A stretch of 64,000 nt of DNA from Desulfotomaculum copahuensis (GTDB taxonomy: Bacteria; Bacillota; Desulfotomaculia; Desulfotomaculales; Desulfovirgulaceae). Under the pieces are notes generated by a model. That model had not been told where the DNA came from, did no database searches, and saw only the letters and a program-made list of their open reading frames with translations. Below are positions 7,413 to 16,372 of this stretch, piece by piece. The position numbers were made by a program, and so were the translations under genes. Each line of letters opens with the position of its first letter. Positions within the stretch are counted from its first letter, which is position 1. The DNA lies in contig NZ_LYVF01000069.1 of assembly GCF_001655685.1 (NCBI RefSeq), positions 87,287-151,286 on the forward strand. The letters run 5' to 3'.

Positions 7413-8582
7413 ATGCGCAACGTCTGTGTCATTGCCGGCGGACAGTCCACCTGGGGACTGCGCCGGGCCAGCCAGCGGGATTTATTCCAGGAGGCCGGCA
7501 AGGCCTGTTTTGATAGTAACGATCTGATCAGCAACAAGAATATCGACGGCTTGATTGTCGCTTCGGCCGGCACCGGAAGGTGCTCCTTGCAGACCCACCT
7601 GGCGCCTCTGGTGGCGGAGTACCTGGGCATCAAGCCGGAAAGCGTCTGTGCCCGGGTGGAGCTGTCGGGCGCCAGCGGCAGCGCCGGGATCATCATGGCC
7701 TACGGGTTGATTAAAAGCGGCGTGGCCGATGTGGTGATGGTCGCCGGCGGGGAAAAGCTCCACCTGCCGCAGTGCCGGGAGGCCGATTACAGCGGGCCCG
7801 GTTCGCTGGATCGCGACTGGGACGGCGCGATGGGACTGGGACTGCCGCCGCTTTTTGCCCTGGCCGCCAAACAGCATATGAAAAAGTACGGCACCACGGA
7901 GGAGCAAATGGCCTTGGTGGCGGTAAAAAACCGGCGTAACGGCATGAATAACCCCAAAGGGCAGTTCCGGGAGCCGGTTGATCTGAAAACAGCCCTCAAC
8001 GCCAAAACCGTCGTGCAGCCATTGAAACTATTCGACTGCTGCCCGGTTACCGATGGTGCGGCGGCGATCATTCTGGCCGTGGAGGACAAAGCGCGCTATT
8101 TCACCGATCAACCGCTGGTTTACATCCGGGGGTGCGCCCAGGCCAGCGCGGGCAACATGACAGCCAACATGGCCAGCTGGACTACCTGGGAGGCATTGAA
8201 AACGGCCGCCCGGCAGGCCTACCGGAACGCCCGCATTCAGCCGCAGGATGTGGATGTGGCCCAGACGCACGACTGTTTTACCATTGCCGAGATCATCGCA
8301 TATGAGGACCTTGGTTTTTGCGAGAAAGGTGAAGGCGGTTGCTTCATCCAGGAAGGGAAGGCCGATTTTGGCGGGCAGGTGCCGGTGAATACGGACGGCG
8401 GACTGTTAAGCTGCGGCCATCCCCCGGGGGCCACCGGCATCCGCCAGGGCATCGAGATTATGCGTCAGCTGCGGGGGGACGCCGTCAGGCAGGTGGCGGG
8501 CGCGCGCATTGGCTTGACCCATAACCTGAGCGGCGCCATCTCTGCGCATACGGTGGTTGTTTACGGGAGGGATCTGGAATGA
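7413..8582 (+). CDS. Thiolase-fold protein lacking the nucleophilic cysteine (lipid-transfer/aldolase type)
   Basis: 389-residue thiolase superfamily member. At the position where thiolases carry the acylated cysteine, this protein reads ELSGASGSAG (about residues 83-92) and has no Cys; the paralogue at 46932 has ESLCSSGTTG there. The downstream motifs are HDCFTIAEI in place of NEAF and LLSCGHPPGATG with the conserved histidine. It ends in a four-base ATGA overlap with a DUF35 gene. Thiolase-fold partners of DUF35 proteins that lack this cysteine include the steroid side-chain aldolase Ltp2, so a carbon-carbon lyase acting on a 3-hydroxyacyl-CoA is more likely than thiolysis. Substrate unknown. 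Confidence 0.8.
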   Translation: MRNVCVIAGGQSTWGLRRASQRDLFQEAGKACFDSNDLISNKNIDGLIVASAGTGRCSLQTHLAPLVAEYLGIKPESVCARVELSGASGSAGIIMAYGLIKSGVADVVMVAGGEKLHLPQCREADYSGPGSLDRDWDGAMGLGLPPLFALAAKQHMKKYGTTEEQMALVAVKNRRNGMNNPKGQFREPVDLKTALNAKTVVQPLKLFDCCPVTDGAAAIILAVEDKARYFTDQPLVYIRGCAQASAGNMTANMASWTTWEALKTAARQAYRNARIQPQDVDVAQTHDCFTIAEIIAYEDLGFCEKGEGGCFIQEGKADFGGQVPVNTDGGLLSCGHPPGATGIRQGIEIMRQLRGDAVRQVAGARIGLTHNLSGAISAHTVVVYGRDLE

Positions 8583-9061
8583 AGGGCATATCGCTGCTAG
8601 AGGGAAAATACGCGGTGACCATGGATCCGTACCCGCAGCAAAGCAAGGAATTCAACCGTATCCATCCCTTTTATGAGAACCTCCGGCAAAAACGTTTTAC
8701 CACCACCCGCTGTCGCAGCTGCGGCTGGCGTTCCTTTCCACCACGGGTGATCTGTCCGGAATGCCTGTCCACGGAACTGGAATGGGTGGACCTGCCGGTC
8801 AGGGGGCGCGTGCTGGTGGTGACCGAGGAGGAAACCGGGGTGCCTGCGGGCTTTGACCCCCCGTTGATCCATGCCCTGATTGATCTGGACGGACAGTTGA
8901 CCTATTTCGGCCGGGTGATTAATTGCGCGACTGGTGAATTGAAAGAAGGCGACGAAGTGAAACTGGCTGTTTTCCGGGTGGAGCCGGTGCCGGTGGACGC
9001 GAAAAAGGGCGCTGTCATCCTGCAGGAGCGGGTCTTTTTCGCCTTTGAAAAAGTAAAGTGA
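8579..9061 (+). CDS. DUF35 / OB-fold zinc-ribbon partner of the thiolase-like protein
   Basis: 160 residues. An N-terminal helix region is followed by a rubredoxin-like zinc ribbon (CRSCGW at about residue 42 and CPEC 15 residues later) and an OB-fold domain (ELEWVDLPVRGRVLVV, LIHALIDLDG, GDEVKLAVF). Such proteins form obligate complexes with SCPx/thiolase-like enzymes, as in BbsAB and Ltp2-ChsH2. The ATG overlaps the stop of the preceding gene (ATGA), which fits a 1:1 complex. It may bind the CoA end of the substrate; its own catalytic role is not evident. Confidence 0.85.
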   Translation: MKGISLLEGKYAVTMDPYPQQSKEFNRIHPFYENLRQKRFTTTRCRSCGWRSFPPRVICPECLSTELEWVDLPVRGRVLVVTEEETGVPAGFDPPLIHALIDLDGQLTYFGRVINCATGELKEGDEVKLAVFRVEPVPVDAKKGAVILQERVFFAFEKVK

Positions 9062-9125
9062 GCTTGTTTCTATTTGTTGCATCATGCGGGTGAGTAAGCA
9101 GTAAGGGCATAAGGGGCTGACAATT

Positions 9126-10643
9126 GTGAATATTGCCTCGATTATTGAGTACAACGCCGCACGCATTCCGGAATGGACTGCTGTCATTGACGGTGATACC
9201 GGCCGGCTGTTTTCCCACTCCCGCTTCAACGCACTGGTCAACAAGCTGGCCAATGCACTGGTTCATTCCGGTGTCAAAAGAGGGGACCGGGTAGCCATTT
9301 ACCTGCCCAATTCCCCGGAATACCTGATGGCTTATTTTGCCGTTGCCAAAACCGGCGCGGTTGCCGTGCCTTTTAACATCATCTACCGGGCGCAGGAAAT
9401 TGAGTATATCATGAACAACTCCCGGGCCGGGATGTTGATTGCCGCCGCTGAGGAGTATACGGCCAACGTGCTGCCCATCCGGAACCGGCTGCCGTATCTG
9501 GAACAGGTGGCGGTTGCCGGGGGGCTGGCCACGGGGGCGGCGGAACTGGCAGATTTCCTTTCCGGCGGCAGTGAGGATTTTGCTGCCGTGGAAACCGGGC
9601 CGGAAGAACCGCTAACCATTCTTTACACCTCCGGCACCACCGGCAAACCCAAGGGGGCTGTGCTCACCCACGGCAACTTCCTGGAAAACGCCAGATTGAA
9701 CGGCTGTCACGTTTTGCATATAAACGACCAGGACTTGTTCCATACCGGAACGCCATTTTGCCATATCTTTTTTGTGCTGACCGTGCTCGGCCCTCTTTAC
9801 GCGGGCGCCGGTGTGGTCACCAGCAAGCGGTTTTTCCCCGAACAAGCGCTGAGAATCATCTCCCAATTCCGGGTTACCCACTTTGCCGGCGTCCCCACCA
9901 TGTACATCTACATGCTGCAGGCCTGTTCCAAGGGGAGCTATGATTTGAAAGCGTGGCGTTTCGCCCAGTCGGCGGGAGCGTCGATGCCGGCGGAATACAT
10001 CCGGGAGATTGAAGAAACTTTCGGGACGGCTTTCTGCGAATGTTATGGTTCCACTGAAACCAGTTCCACAGTTACTTTCAGCCGGCTCGGGCACGGCAAA
10101 GCGGGCTCGATCGGCCCGCCCGCCCGGGGCTGGGAAGTGATGGTGGCGGATGACTGCGGCAATCCGTGCGGCGTGGGGGAAGTAGGTGAACTGTGGGTCA
10201 AGGGGCCCGGTGTCTTCAAGGAGTACTGGGAAATGCCGGAAGAAACGGCGGCTTCTTTCAGCGGGCGGTGGTTTCACACCGGGGACTTGGGCCGTTGCGA
10301 TCAAGACGGCTACTATTATATCGTCGACCGGAAAAAAGACATGCTCATCTGCGGCGGCTACAATATTTATCCACGTGAAGTGGAGGAGGTTCTTTACACC
10401 CACCCCGCCGTGCTGGAAGCGGCCGTGCTGGGTGTGCCCGATGCGGTGAAAGGGGAAATTCCGGGGGCGTATATCATGCTGAAAAACGGGGTGGAGGCAA
10501 GTGCGGAAGAGTTAATCCGCTATTGTAAGGAAAAACTGGCGCCTTACAAAGCGCCGCGCTTTGTGCAGTTTGTTTCCGATCTGCCCCGCGGACCAAGCGG
10601 TAAAATACTGAAACGTATTTTAAGGGAAAAACTTGGTTTATGA
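9126..10643 (+). CDS. Acyl-CoA ligase, ANL superfamily
   Basis: 505-residue AMP-forming CoA ligase. Motifs: TILYTSGTTGKPKGAVLTH (phosphate loop), FCECYGSTETSS (A5-type), HTGDLGR with DGYYYIVDRKKDMLICGGYNIYP hinge, and the adenylation lysine in GPSGKILKRIL at the C-terminus. The GTG at 9126 is preceded by AAGGGGC. It resembles medium/long-chain acyl-CoA synthetases rather than the benzoate-CoA ligase group, so the substrate could be an aryl-alkanoic or alicyclic acid. Located between the thiolase-like/DUF35 pair and an isochorismatase-type hydrolase. Substrate cannot be read from the sequence. Confidence 0.88.
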   Translation: MNIASIIEYNAARIPEWTAVIDGDTGRLFSHSRFNALVNKLANALVHSGVKRGDRVAIYLPNSPEYLMAYFAVAKTGAVAVPFNIIYRAQEIEYIMNNSRAGMLIAAAEEYTANVLPIRNRLPYLEQVAVAGGLATGAAELADFLSGGSEDFAAVETGPEEPLTILYTSGTTGKPKGAVLTHGNFLENARLNGCHVLHINDQDLFHTGTPFCHIFFVLTVLGPLYAGAGVVTSKRFFPEQALRIISQFRVTHFAGVPTMYIYMLQACSKGSYDLKAWRFAQSAGASMPAEYIREIEETFGTAFCECYGSTETSSTVTFSRLGHGKAGSIGPPARGWEVMVADDCGNPCGVGEVGELWVKGPGVFKEYWEMPEETAASFSGRWFHTGDLGRCDQDGYYYIVDRKKDMLICGGYNIYPREVEEVLYTHPAVLEAAVLGVPDAVKGEIPGAYIMLKNGVEASAEELIRYCKEKLAPYKAPRFVQFVSDLPRGPSGKILKRILREKLGL

Positions 10644-10682
10644 GCCGGAATTTCTGGACGACTGCCGGGAGGGTGATATGCC

Positions 10683-11243
10683 GTGAGCCGTGCGGTGATT
10701 GTGGTGGATATGCTCAAAGATAATCTGGGTGATGTTTCCCGGCCGGGCATCGGACAGCAGGCCGCCGTCATATTGCCGCGGCTGCAATGGTTGCTGGCAT
10801 CGGCCCGGGACAGGGGCTGGCGCGTCATTTACGCCTGCGACAGTTTTTTCCCGGAAGACTTTATTTTCCGCGGCCGCATGAAAGCCCACGCGCTGCGGGG
10901 CACCTCCGGTGCGGGGATAATTGACGACCTGCGTCCGCAGCCCGGAGATCTGGTGCTGGAAAAAAGGCTGTTCAGCGCTTTTGCCCGCACCGATCTGGAT
11001 CTCACCTTGCGCTACAAGGGAATTGAAGAGGTGGGGGTGACCGGGATCAGCACCCCCTACTGCGTTTTGCTCACCGCCCTGGACGCGGTGGGCAACGGTT
11101 TCCGGGCGGTCATCCTGGAGGACTGCTGCGCAGCGCACAAGGAGGAGGTTCACCGGGCCACCCTGGATATTTACCGGCAAAATCCCCTTTATCCCCTGTT
11201 GCGGGTAATCAAGGCGGAGGATTTTTTGGCGGAAAACAGGTAA
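10683..11243 (+). CDS. Isochorismatase-family cysteine hydrolase
   Basis: 186-residue alpha/beta protein of the isochorismatase-like superfamily. The conserved Asp is in AVIVVDMLKDN near the N-terminus and the nucleophile cysteine in VTGISTPYCVLLTALDA, the expected position with the preceding G-x-x-T/S turn; a lysine occurs between them in LEKRLFSAF. Family members hydrolyse amides (nicotinamidase, N-carbamoylsarcosine amidase) or enol ethers. The GTG at 10683 follows GGAGGG. Lying inside an acid-activation block, it could release an aromatic acid from its amide, but nothing specific supports a substrate. Confidence 0.85.
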   Translation: MSRAVIVVDMLKDNLGDVSRPGIGQQAAVILPRLQWLLASARDRGWRVIYACDSFFPEDFIFRGRMKAHALRGTSGAGIIDDLRPQPGDLVLEKRLFSAFARTDLDLTLRYKGIEEVGVTGISTPYCVLLTALDAVGNGFRAVILEDCCAAHKEEVHRATLDIYRQNPLYPLLRVIKAEDFLAENR

Positions 11244-11271
11244 ACGGGTTCCGGGTAATTAGCTGGAAACA

Positions 11272-11289
11272 CGCCCCGGTTCCGGGGCG
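11272..11289 (+). other. Hairpin after hydrolase gene
   Basis: CGCCCCGG-TT-CCGGGGCG is a perfect eight-pair stem. No T-run follows, so it is not a classical terminator; it may stabilise or attenuate the transcript before the next gene. A second short palindrome (CTGCTGCCGGCAGCAG, 11392-11407) lies further along the same gap, followed by TCTGGTTTTAAG. Confidence 0.4.
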
Positions 11290-11512
11290 CCGGTCCAACT
11301 GCCTGCGGTGACCCGCGAGCGCTGCCGGGTTTGCTTTTGAGCCGGATGGCAAAGCGGTCTTGATATGCATTCGGAAGTCAGGCGCATGCCGCTGCTGCCG
11401 GCAGCAGTCTGGTTTTAAGAAAAAGCTTTTCCCGGACAAAGCATTGGTGGACGGGGCACTCTTTCATTTACGGGTTTGTTCAAAAAATCATAGTCGTTAG
11501 GAGGGGGTATTT

Positions 11513-12706
11513 ATGTACTCCAAAGCGTTTATTCCTTACCGCGGGTACTTCAGCTCCCCGTTTTCCCGCTGGCAGGGGAGCCTGCAAAATGAACATCCGG
11601 TCGAACTGGCGGCGGCAACCGCCAGCCGGTGGCTGGCGGTAAAGAACATAGATGTAAGGAAGTTTGAGTACCTCATTTTGGGGAAAACAATCGGACAGCT
11701 GCACACATTTTACGCCGCTCCCTGGGCGGCCGCCCTGATGGGCGCAACGGATATACCCGGCTGTCATATCCCCCAGGCCTGTTCGACCTCTACAACCTGC
11801 ATAAACCAGGCGGCGGCGGGCATCGAAACAGGCCTTTATAAAAATGTATTCTGCCTGATGACTGATCGTACATCCAATGGTCCACATACTGTCTGGCCCA
11901 ATCCGGAAGGTCCCGGCGGAACGGTGATTGCGGAAGACTGGCTGATGGATAACTTCGACTGCGATCCCTGGGGCGGAGTCCCCATGATCCAGACGGCGGA
12001 AAATGTGGTTAAAAAGGCCGGCGGGATTACCAAGGAAGACTGTGACGCGGTAACCTTGCGTCGTTACGAACAATACCGGGATGCCCTGGCCAACGGCAGG
12101 GAGTTCCAAAAAAAATACATGTTTCCGGTGGAATATAAAAAGAGCAGAAAGGAAACCGCGTTACTTGAAGCAGATGAAGGGGTGTATCCAACGACCGGGG
12201 AAGGTCTGGCCAGGTTGAAGCCGGTTATTGAGGGAGGGGTGCACTCATTCGGTTCCCAAACCCATCCGGCCGATGGGAACTGTGGCATTATTTTATCCAC
12301 CAGGGATGCAGCCAGGGAACTCAGTATTGACAAAAACATAGAAATTCAGGTGCTTTCCTATGGTTTTGCCCGTGCCCCCAAAGCGCATATGGCCATGGCG
12401 GTGGTTCCCGCGGCAAGGATGGCGCTGGAGAAAGCCGGCATTGAAATCAAGGACGTGCAGGCAATAAAAACACACAATCCCTTTGCCGCCAATGATCTCT
12501 ACCTGGCCCGGGAAATGAACATTGATGTCATGAAAATCAATAATTTCGGCAGTTCACTCATCTACGGGCATCCCCAGGGACCGACCGCCGGCCGCGGCAT
12601 TATTGAAATGATTGAGGAGTTGGTTATTCTTGGCGGCGGTTACGGGCTTTTCACAGGGTGTGCGGCCGGTGATACGGGCGCGGCACTGGTGGTCAAAGTG
12701 TATTGA
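11513..12706 (+). CDS. Thiolase (acetyl-CoA acyltransferase family)
   Basis: 397-residue thiolase superfamily protein with the nucleophilic cysteine retained in IPQACSTSTTC (C90). Downstream it has KTHNPFAAND in place of the NEAF motif, YGHPQGPTAGR with the catalytic histidine, and FTGCAAGDTGAA, matching the terminal C-x-G motif of thiolases. It should therefore perform real thiolysis of a 3-oxoacyl-CoA. It is preceded by an intergenic gap with a strong GGAGGGGG ribosome binding site at ATG 11513 and is not paired with a DUF35 gene. The altered NEAF motif suggests an unusual acyl chain. Confidence 0.85.
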   Translation: MYSKAFIPYRGYFSSPFSRWQGSLQNEHPVELAAATASRWLAVKNIDVRKFEYLILGKTIGQLHTFYAAPWAAALMGATDIPGCHIPQACSTSTTCINQAAAGIETGLYKNVFCLMTDRTSNGPHTVWPNPEGPGGTVIAEDWLMDNFDCDPWGGVPMIQTAENVVKKAGGITKEDCDAVTLRRYEQYRDALANGREFQKKYMFPVEYKKSRKETALLEADEGVYPTTGEGLARLKPVIEGGVHSFGSQTHPADGNCGIILSTRDAARELSIDKNIEIQVLSYGFARAPKAHMAMAVVPAARMALEKAGIEIKDVQAIKTHNPFAANDLYLAREMNIDVMKINNFGSSLIYGHPQGPTAGRGIIEMIEELVILGGGYGLFTGCAAGDTGAALVVKVY

Positions 12707-12830
12707 AACGTGACGCATGGTAAAGGTTAATATGAATATCAGCCAACTGATTGCAAAAAGGCGGCCTTTTCAACAGGCTTAATTCGGAAACCATAACTTG
12801 CTGCAAAACATTCGGGCAGGTGAAATACAG

Positions 12831-14402
12831 ATGATCACAAGCGATTGGATGCACGTGGGAACCGTGCTCAAAATGAATGCCCGGCACTACCCCGAAAAAC
12901 TCGGCTGCCAGGATAAAAACAAAAGTTTCTCTTTCAGTGAATGGAACCGGCGATCCTGTCAGCTGGCCAACGCCTTGCTGGAGGCAGGTGCCGGTCATGG
13001 TGAACGGGTGTCCGTGATGGCTTACAACCGGGTGGAGTGGATGGAGATCTACGCCGCCTGCGCCAAAGGGGGGCAAATCGCCGTGCCGGTGATGTTCCGC
13101 CTGTCGCCCCCGGAGGTGGAATATATCGTCAACCATGCCGGGAGCAAGGTCATGATCGTGGAAGAACCCTTTGTGCCTCTGGTGGACGGCATCCGTGAAC
13201 GGCTGACCGCCATTCCGCCGGAAAACTATATTTACCTCGGTGCGGGGGCGGCGCCGCCCGGATATGTTCATTATGAATCGTTCCTCGCCCGGGGGGACGG
13301 GGAAGAACCGCCGGTGGTGGTGCGCGCCTCCGATCCCTGGACCATCCTGTATACTTCCGGCACCACCGGGAAGCCCAAGGGCGTGGTGCGCACACATGAA
13401 AGCTTCATCGCCCAGTATCTTTTAAACAACATCAACATGGGCGTCCGGTCCACGGATAAAGTGATGATGGTCATGCCCATGTGCCATGTCAATTCGGTTT
13501 ATTATTCCTTTCCCTACACATACGTGGGCGCGCCGGTAATGGTCTACAACATGATCAGTTTCGATCCGGAGGACCTGCTCAAAACCATTGCCGGATACAA
13601 AATTACCTTCACCTCCCTGGTGCCGACGCATTACATCATGATGCTGGCCCTGCCGGACGAGGTGAAAAACAAATACGACGTCAGTTCAATCAGGCAGTTG
13701 CTCATTTCTTCCGCCCCGGCCCGCCGGGACACCAAGCTGGCCATTATGGACTTCTTTAAAAACGCTGAATTGTGGGAAGCGTATGGTTCCACCGAGGCCG
13801 GTTTGATTACCTTGTTACGGCCGGAGGAGCAATTTGACAAACTGGGCTCGATCGGCCGGGAAATTTACGGCATCGACCGCATCAAGCTGCTGGATGAACA
13901 GGGCCGGGAAGTAGCGCCGGGAGAAGTGGGGGAACTTTACTCCCGTTCGCCCAACGCCTTTAAAGAGTATTGGCGGGACGAGGCGAAAACCCGGGCGGTT
14001 TGCCGGGACGGCTGGATTACCGCCGGCGACATGGCCAGAAGGGATGCGGATGGTTATTATTACCTGGTGGATCGCAAGGCCAACATGATCATTACCGGCG
14101 GTGAAAACGTCTACCCCTCCGAGGTGGAAAACGTGATTGGCACACACCCGGCAGTTAAGGACGTGGCGGTGTTCGGCGTGCCCGACGCCAAGTGGGGGGA
14201 AGCGGTAAAAGCAGTGATCGTCCTGCATGAGCATGATCAGGGCAGCGATACGCTGGCCGGTGAAATTATCGAATTCTGCCGCGGAAAAATTGCCGGCTAC
14301 AAGCGGCCCAAGTCGGTGGAATTCATCCGGGAGGAGGAAATGCCCCGGACGGGTACGGGCAAGATCTTGCACCGGGTTTTGCGCGAGCGGTACGGCGGTT
14401 AA
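12831..14402 (+). CDS. Acyl-CoA ligase, ANL superfamily
   Basis: 523-residue AMP-forming ligase with TILYTSGTTGKPKGVVRTH, EAYGSTEAGLITLL, TAGDMARRDADGYYYLVDRKANMIITGGENVYP and the C-terminal adenylation lysine in RTGTGKILHRVL. ATG 12831 is chosen because AGGTGA precedes it and it starts the conserved N-terminal region; the frame extends 33 bases further. It follows the thiolase at 11513. Overall pattern is of fatty-acyl/feruloyl-CoA synthetase-like proteins; it could activate a phenylpropanoid or short-chain acid. Substrate not determined. Confidence 0.88.
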   Translation: MITSDWMHVGTVLKMNARHYPEKLGCQDKNKSFSFSEWNRRSCQLANALLEAGAGHGERVSVMAYNRVEWMEIYAACAKGGQIAVPVMFRLSPPEVEYIVNHAGSKVMIVEEPFVPLVDGIRERLTAIPPENYIYLGAGAAPPGYVHYESFLARGDGEEPPVVVRASDPWTILYTSGTTGKPKGVVRTHESFIAQYLLNNINMGVRSTDKVMMVMPMCHVNSVYYSFPYTYVGAPVMVYNMISFDPEDLLKTIAGYKITFTSLVPTHYIMMLALPDEVKNKYDVSSIRQLLISSAPARRDTKLAIMDFFKNAELWEAYGSTEAGLITLLRPEEQFDKLGSIGREIYGIDRIKLLDEQGREVAPGEVGELYSRSPNAFKEYWRDEAKTRAVCRDGWITAGDMARRDADGYYYLVDRKANMIITGGENVYPSEVENVIGTHPAVKDVAVFGVPDAKWGEAVKAVIVLHEHDQGSDTLAGEIIEFCRGKIAGYKRPKSVEFIREEEMPRTGTGKILHRVLRERYGG

Positions 14403-14480
14403 TTGTCTTTGCCCGGTTCGAATGCTGAAAATGTGTTTCCGGCTATCATGGCATGACATAAGTGAGGATTTTGAGTCAGG

Positions 14481-14512
14481 TTAGCGGCCCCGGCCGGTCA
14501 TTCGGCCGCTAA
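14481..14512 (+). other. Intergenic inverted repeat
   Basis: TTAGCGGCC and GGCCGCTAA form a perfect nine-base inverted repeat separated by 14 bases. There is no T-run, so it could be a processing hairpin or an operator for the benzoate-CoA-ligase-family gene downstream. Confidence 0.4.
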
Positions 14513-14655
14513 TGTGCTCCGGCCTGTATGGCAGAAGAAATGTCAGAAGAAAAAGGGCGGCTGTTTTCACATTTAAATAGCAAACCGGATGGCACGGCGG
14601 TGCCGGTGCCAGCGGGATGCGGTGCTCCCAAAATCATGATGTAAGGGTGAGAGCA

Positions 14656-16236
14656 ATGATGACCAAAATTGATCTTCCGGACAAATACAACGCCGTCACC
14701 ACTTTTGTGGACTGCCACGTGGAGGAGGGCCGTTCCCGCCGGGTGGCCATCTATTATCAGGACCGCAGCATCACATACGGCGAAGTTTACGAAATGGTCA
14801 ACCGGGCCGGCAATGCCCTGCTGGAACTGGGCGTGGAACGGGAAAACAGGGTTTTTCTGCTCCTGCCCGATTCCCCCGAACTGGTTTACCTGTATTTCGG
14901 AGCGATGAAGATCGGGGCGGTGCCCATTCCGATGAACAACCGCCTGCCGGCGGCAGATTATCTGTACATGTTGAACGACAGCCGGTCCAAGGTGGTGGTG
15001 ATCCCGCCGGAAATGGCGGAGGTGCTTGAAAAGGTTAAACCATCCCTTTGTTTTGCCAGGCATTTCGTGACGACCGGAAATGTTCCCGGCTATCTGAATT
15101 TTTACGATCTGCTGGCCGGTGCGGCACCCTCCCTCGCCCCGGCGGAAACCAGCAAAGACGACGCGGCCTTCTGGCTGTACAGTTCCGGCAGCACCGGCGC
15201 GCCAAAGGGAGTGGTGCACCTGCATCACGACTGGATCCATTGCTGTGAGCTTTACGCCCGCAATATTTTGAACATCCGGCCGGATGACATTTCCATGTCT
15301 GTTTCCAAGCTGTTTCACGCTTACGGGCTGGGCAACGGTCTGATGTTCCCCTTCCGGACGGGCGGCAGCACCGTGCTTTACCCGGAAGTGCCCCGTCCGG
15401 AGCCGTTTCTGACCGAAGCCGCCCGCCGGCGGGTGACCCTTTTTTACGGCGTGCCCACCTTTTACGCCGCCGCCCTGGCCCTGCCCGGTTTGGCCAAAAG
15501 GTTTGACCTGAGCAGCGTCCGGCTTTGCGTCTCGGCCGGCGAGCCGCTGCCGGCGGCTATTTACAGGCGCTGGCGGGACTGCTTCGGGGTGGAGATTTTG
15601 GACGGCATCGGCAGTACGGAGGTGCTGCATATTTACGTTTCCTCCCGTCCGGGTGAAGTGCTTCCCGGCAGCACGGGAAAACCGGTGCCCGGTTACGAAG
15701 TGAAAGTGCTTGACGAAAACAGCTGCGAACTGCCGCCCGGGCAGACGGGCACCCTGTGGGTGAAAGGGGAAAGCGCCACCCCTTATTTCTGGAATAAACA
15801 CCAGCGTTCCAAGGAATTGATCCGGGGTGAATGGTTCAACACCGGGGATCGCTGGTACGTGGATGAGGACGGCTATTACTGGTATTCCGGCCGGGCCGAC
15901 GATGCTTTCAAGTGCCGGGGGGAATGGGTGGAGCCGGTGGAAATCGAGAACCTGCTTATCGAACATGAAGCCGTGCTGGAAAGCGGTGTGGTCGGTTGCC
16001 CCTTCGGGGCCGGGCTGGAAAAACCGGTCGCTTTTGTGGTTTTAAAGCCGGGATATGAAGGTACGGCGGAACAGGTGGAGAGCCTGAAGCTGTTCGTGCG
16101 GGAAAGGATGCCGGGCTACAAGGTGCCGGAAGAAATCCGCTTCGTTGATGAGTTGCCTAAAACAATAACCGGGAAAATCAAGCGTTTCGTGCTGCGGGAG
16201 ATACTCCGGCAGGAGGCGGAACGGGTGGGAAGTTGA
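14656..16236 (+). CDS. Benzoate/hydroxybenzoate-CoA ligase family enzyme
   Basis: 526-residue AMP-forming aryl-CoA ligase. It carries the features I associate with benzoate-CoA ligases: NAVTTFVDCHVEEGR near the start, SSGSTGAPKGVVHLHHD as phosphate loop, SVSKLFHAYGLGN, DGIGSTEVLHIYVSSRPG as A5 motif, FNTGDRWYVDEDGYYWYSGRADD, and the terminal lysine in KTITGKIKRFVLREI. ATG 14656 follows AAGGGTGAG; a second ATG is adjacent. Directly downstream lie three genes for a 4-hydroxybenzoyl-CoA-reductase-like molybdenum enzyme, so a hydroxybenzoate is a reasonable substrate, but benzoate itself is equally possible since no other ligase of this group is in the window. Confidence 0.9.
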   Translation: MMTKIDLPDKYNAVTTFVDCHVEEGRSRRVAIYYQDRSITYGEVYEMVNRAGNALLELGVERENRVFLLLPDSPELVYLYFGAMKIGAVPIPMNNRLPAADYLYMLNDSRSKVVVIPPEMAEVLEKVKPSLCFARHFVTTGNVPGYLNFYDLLAGAAPSLAPAETSKDDAAFWLYSSGSTGAPKGVVHLHHDWIHCCELYARNILNIRPDDISMSVSKLFHAYGLGNGLMFPFRTGGSTVLYPEVPRPEPFLTEAARRRVTLFYGVPTFYAAALALPGLAKRFDLSSVRLCVSAGEPLPAAIYRRWRDCFGVEILDGIGSTEVLHIYVSSRPGEVLPGSTGKPVPGYEVKVLDENSCELPPGQTGTLWVKGESATPYFWNKHQRSKELIRGEWFNTGDRWYVDEDGYYWYSGRADDAFKCRGEWVEPVEIENLLIEHEAVLESGVVGCPFGAGLEKPVAFVVLKPGYEGTAEQVESLKLFVRERMPGYKVPEEIRFVDELPKTITGKIKRFVLREILRQEAERVGS

Positions 16237-16372
16237 AGCCGCCCGCGCGGTAACGTTAATAGCCGCTTGAGGGAGACAATTATTCGTCTGCTACCGCAGT
16301 TGACGGAGGAAAGGAATTTTGACACGACCTTTAACCCGTTGCGGGCAGAACGAGGTAAAGAGGGGGATGGCC

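Noticed and set aside
11453..11475. CTCTTTCATTT upstream of the thiolase as a third copy of the direct repeat at 6470
   Set aside because: Only 11 bases match and the spacing to a -10 box is not kept.
12754..12772. AAAAGG-CGG-CCTTTT as terminator after the thiolase
   Set aside because: Stem is only six pairs with weak A-T ends and no T-run beyond the stem itself.
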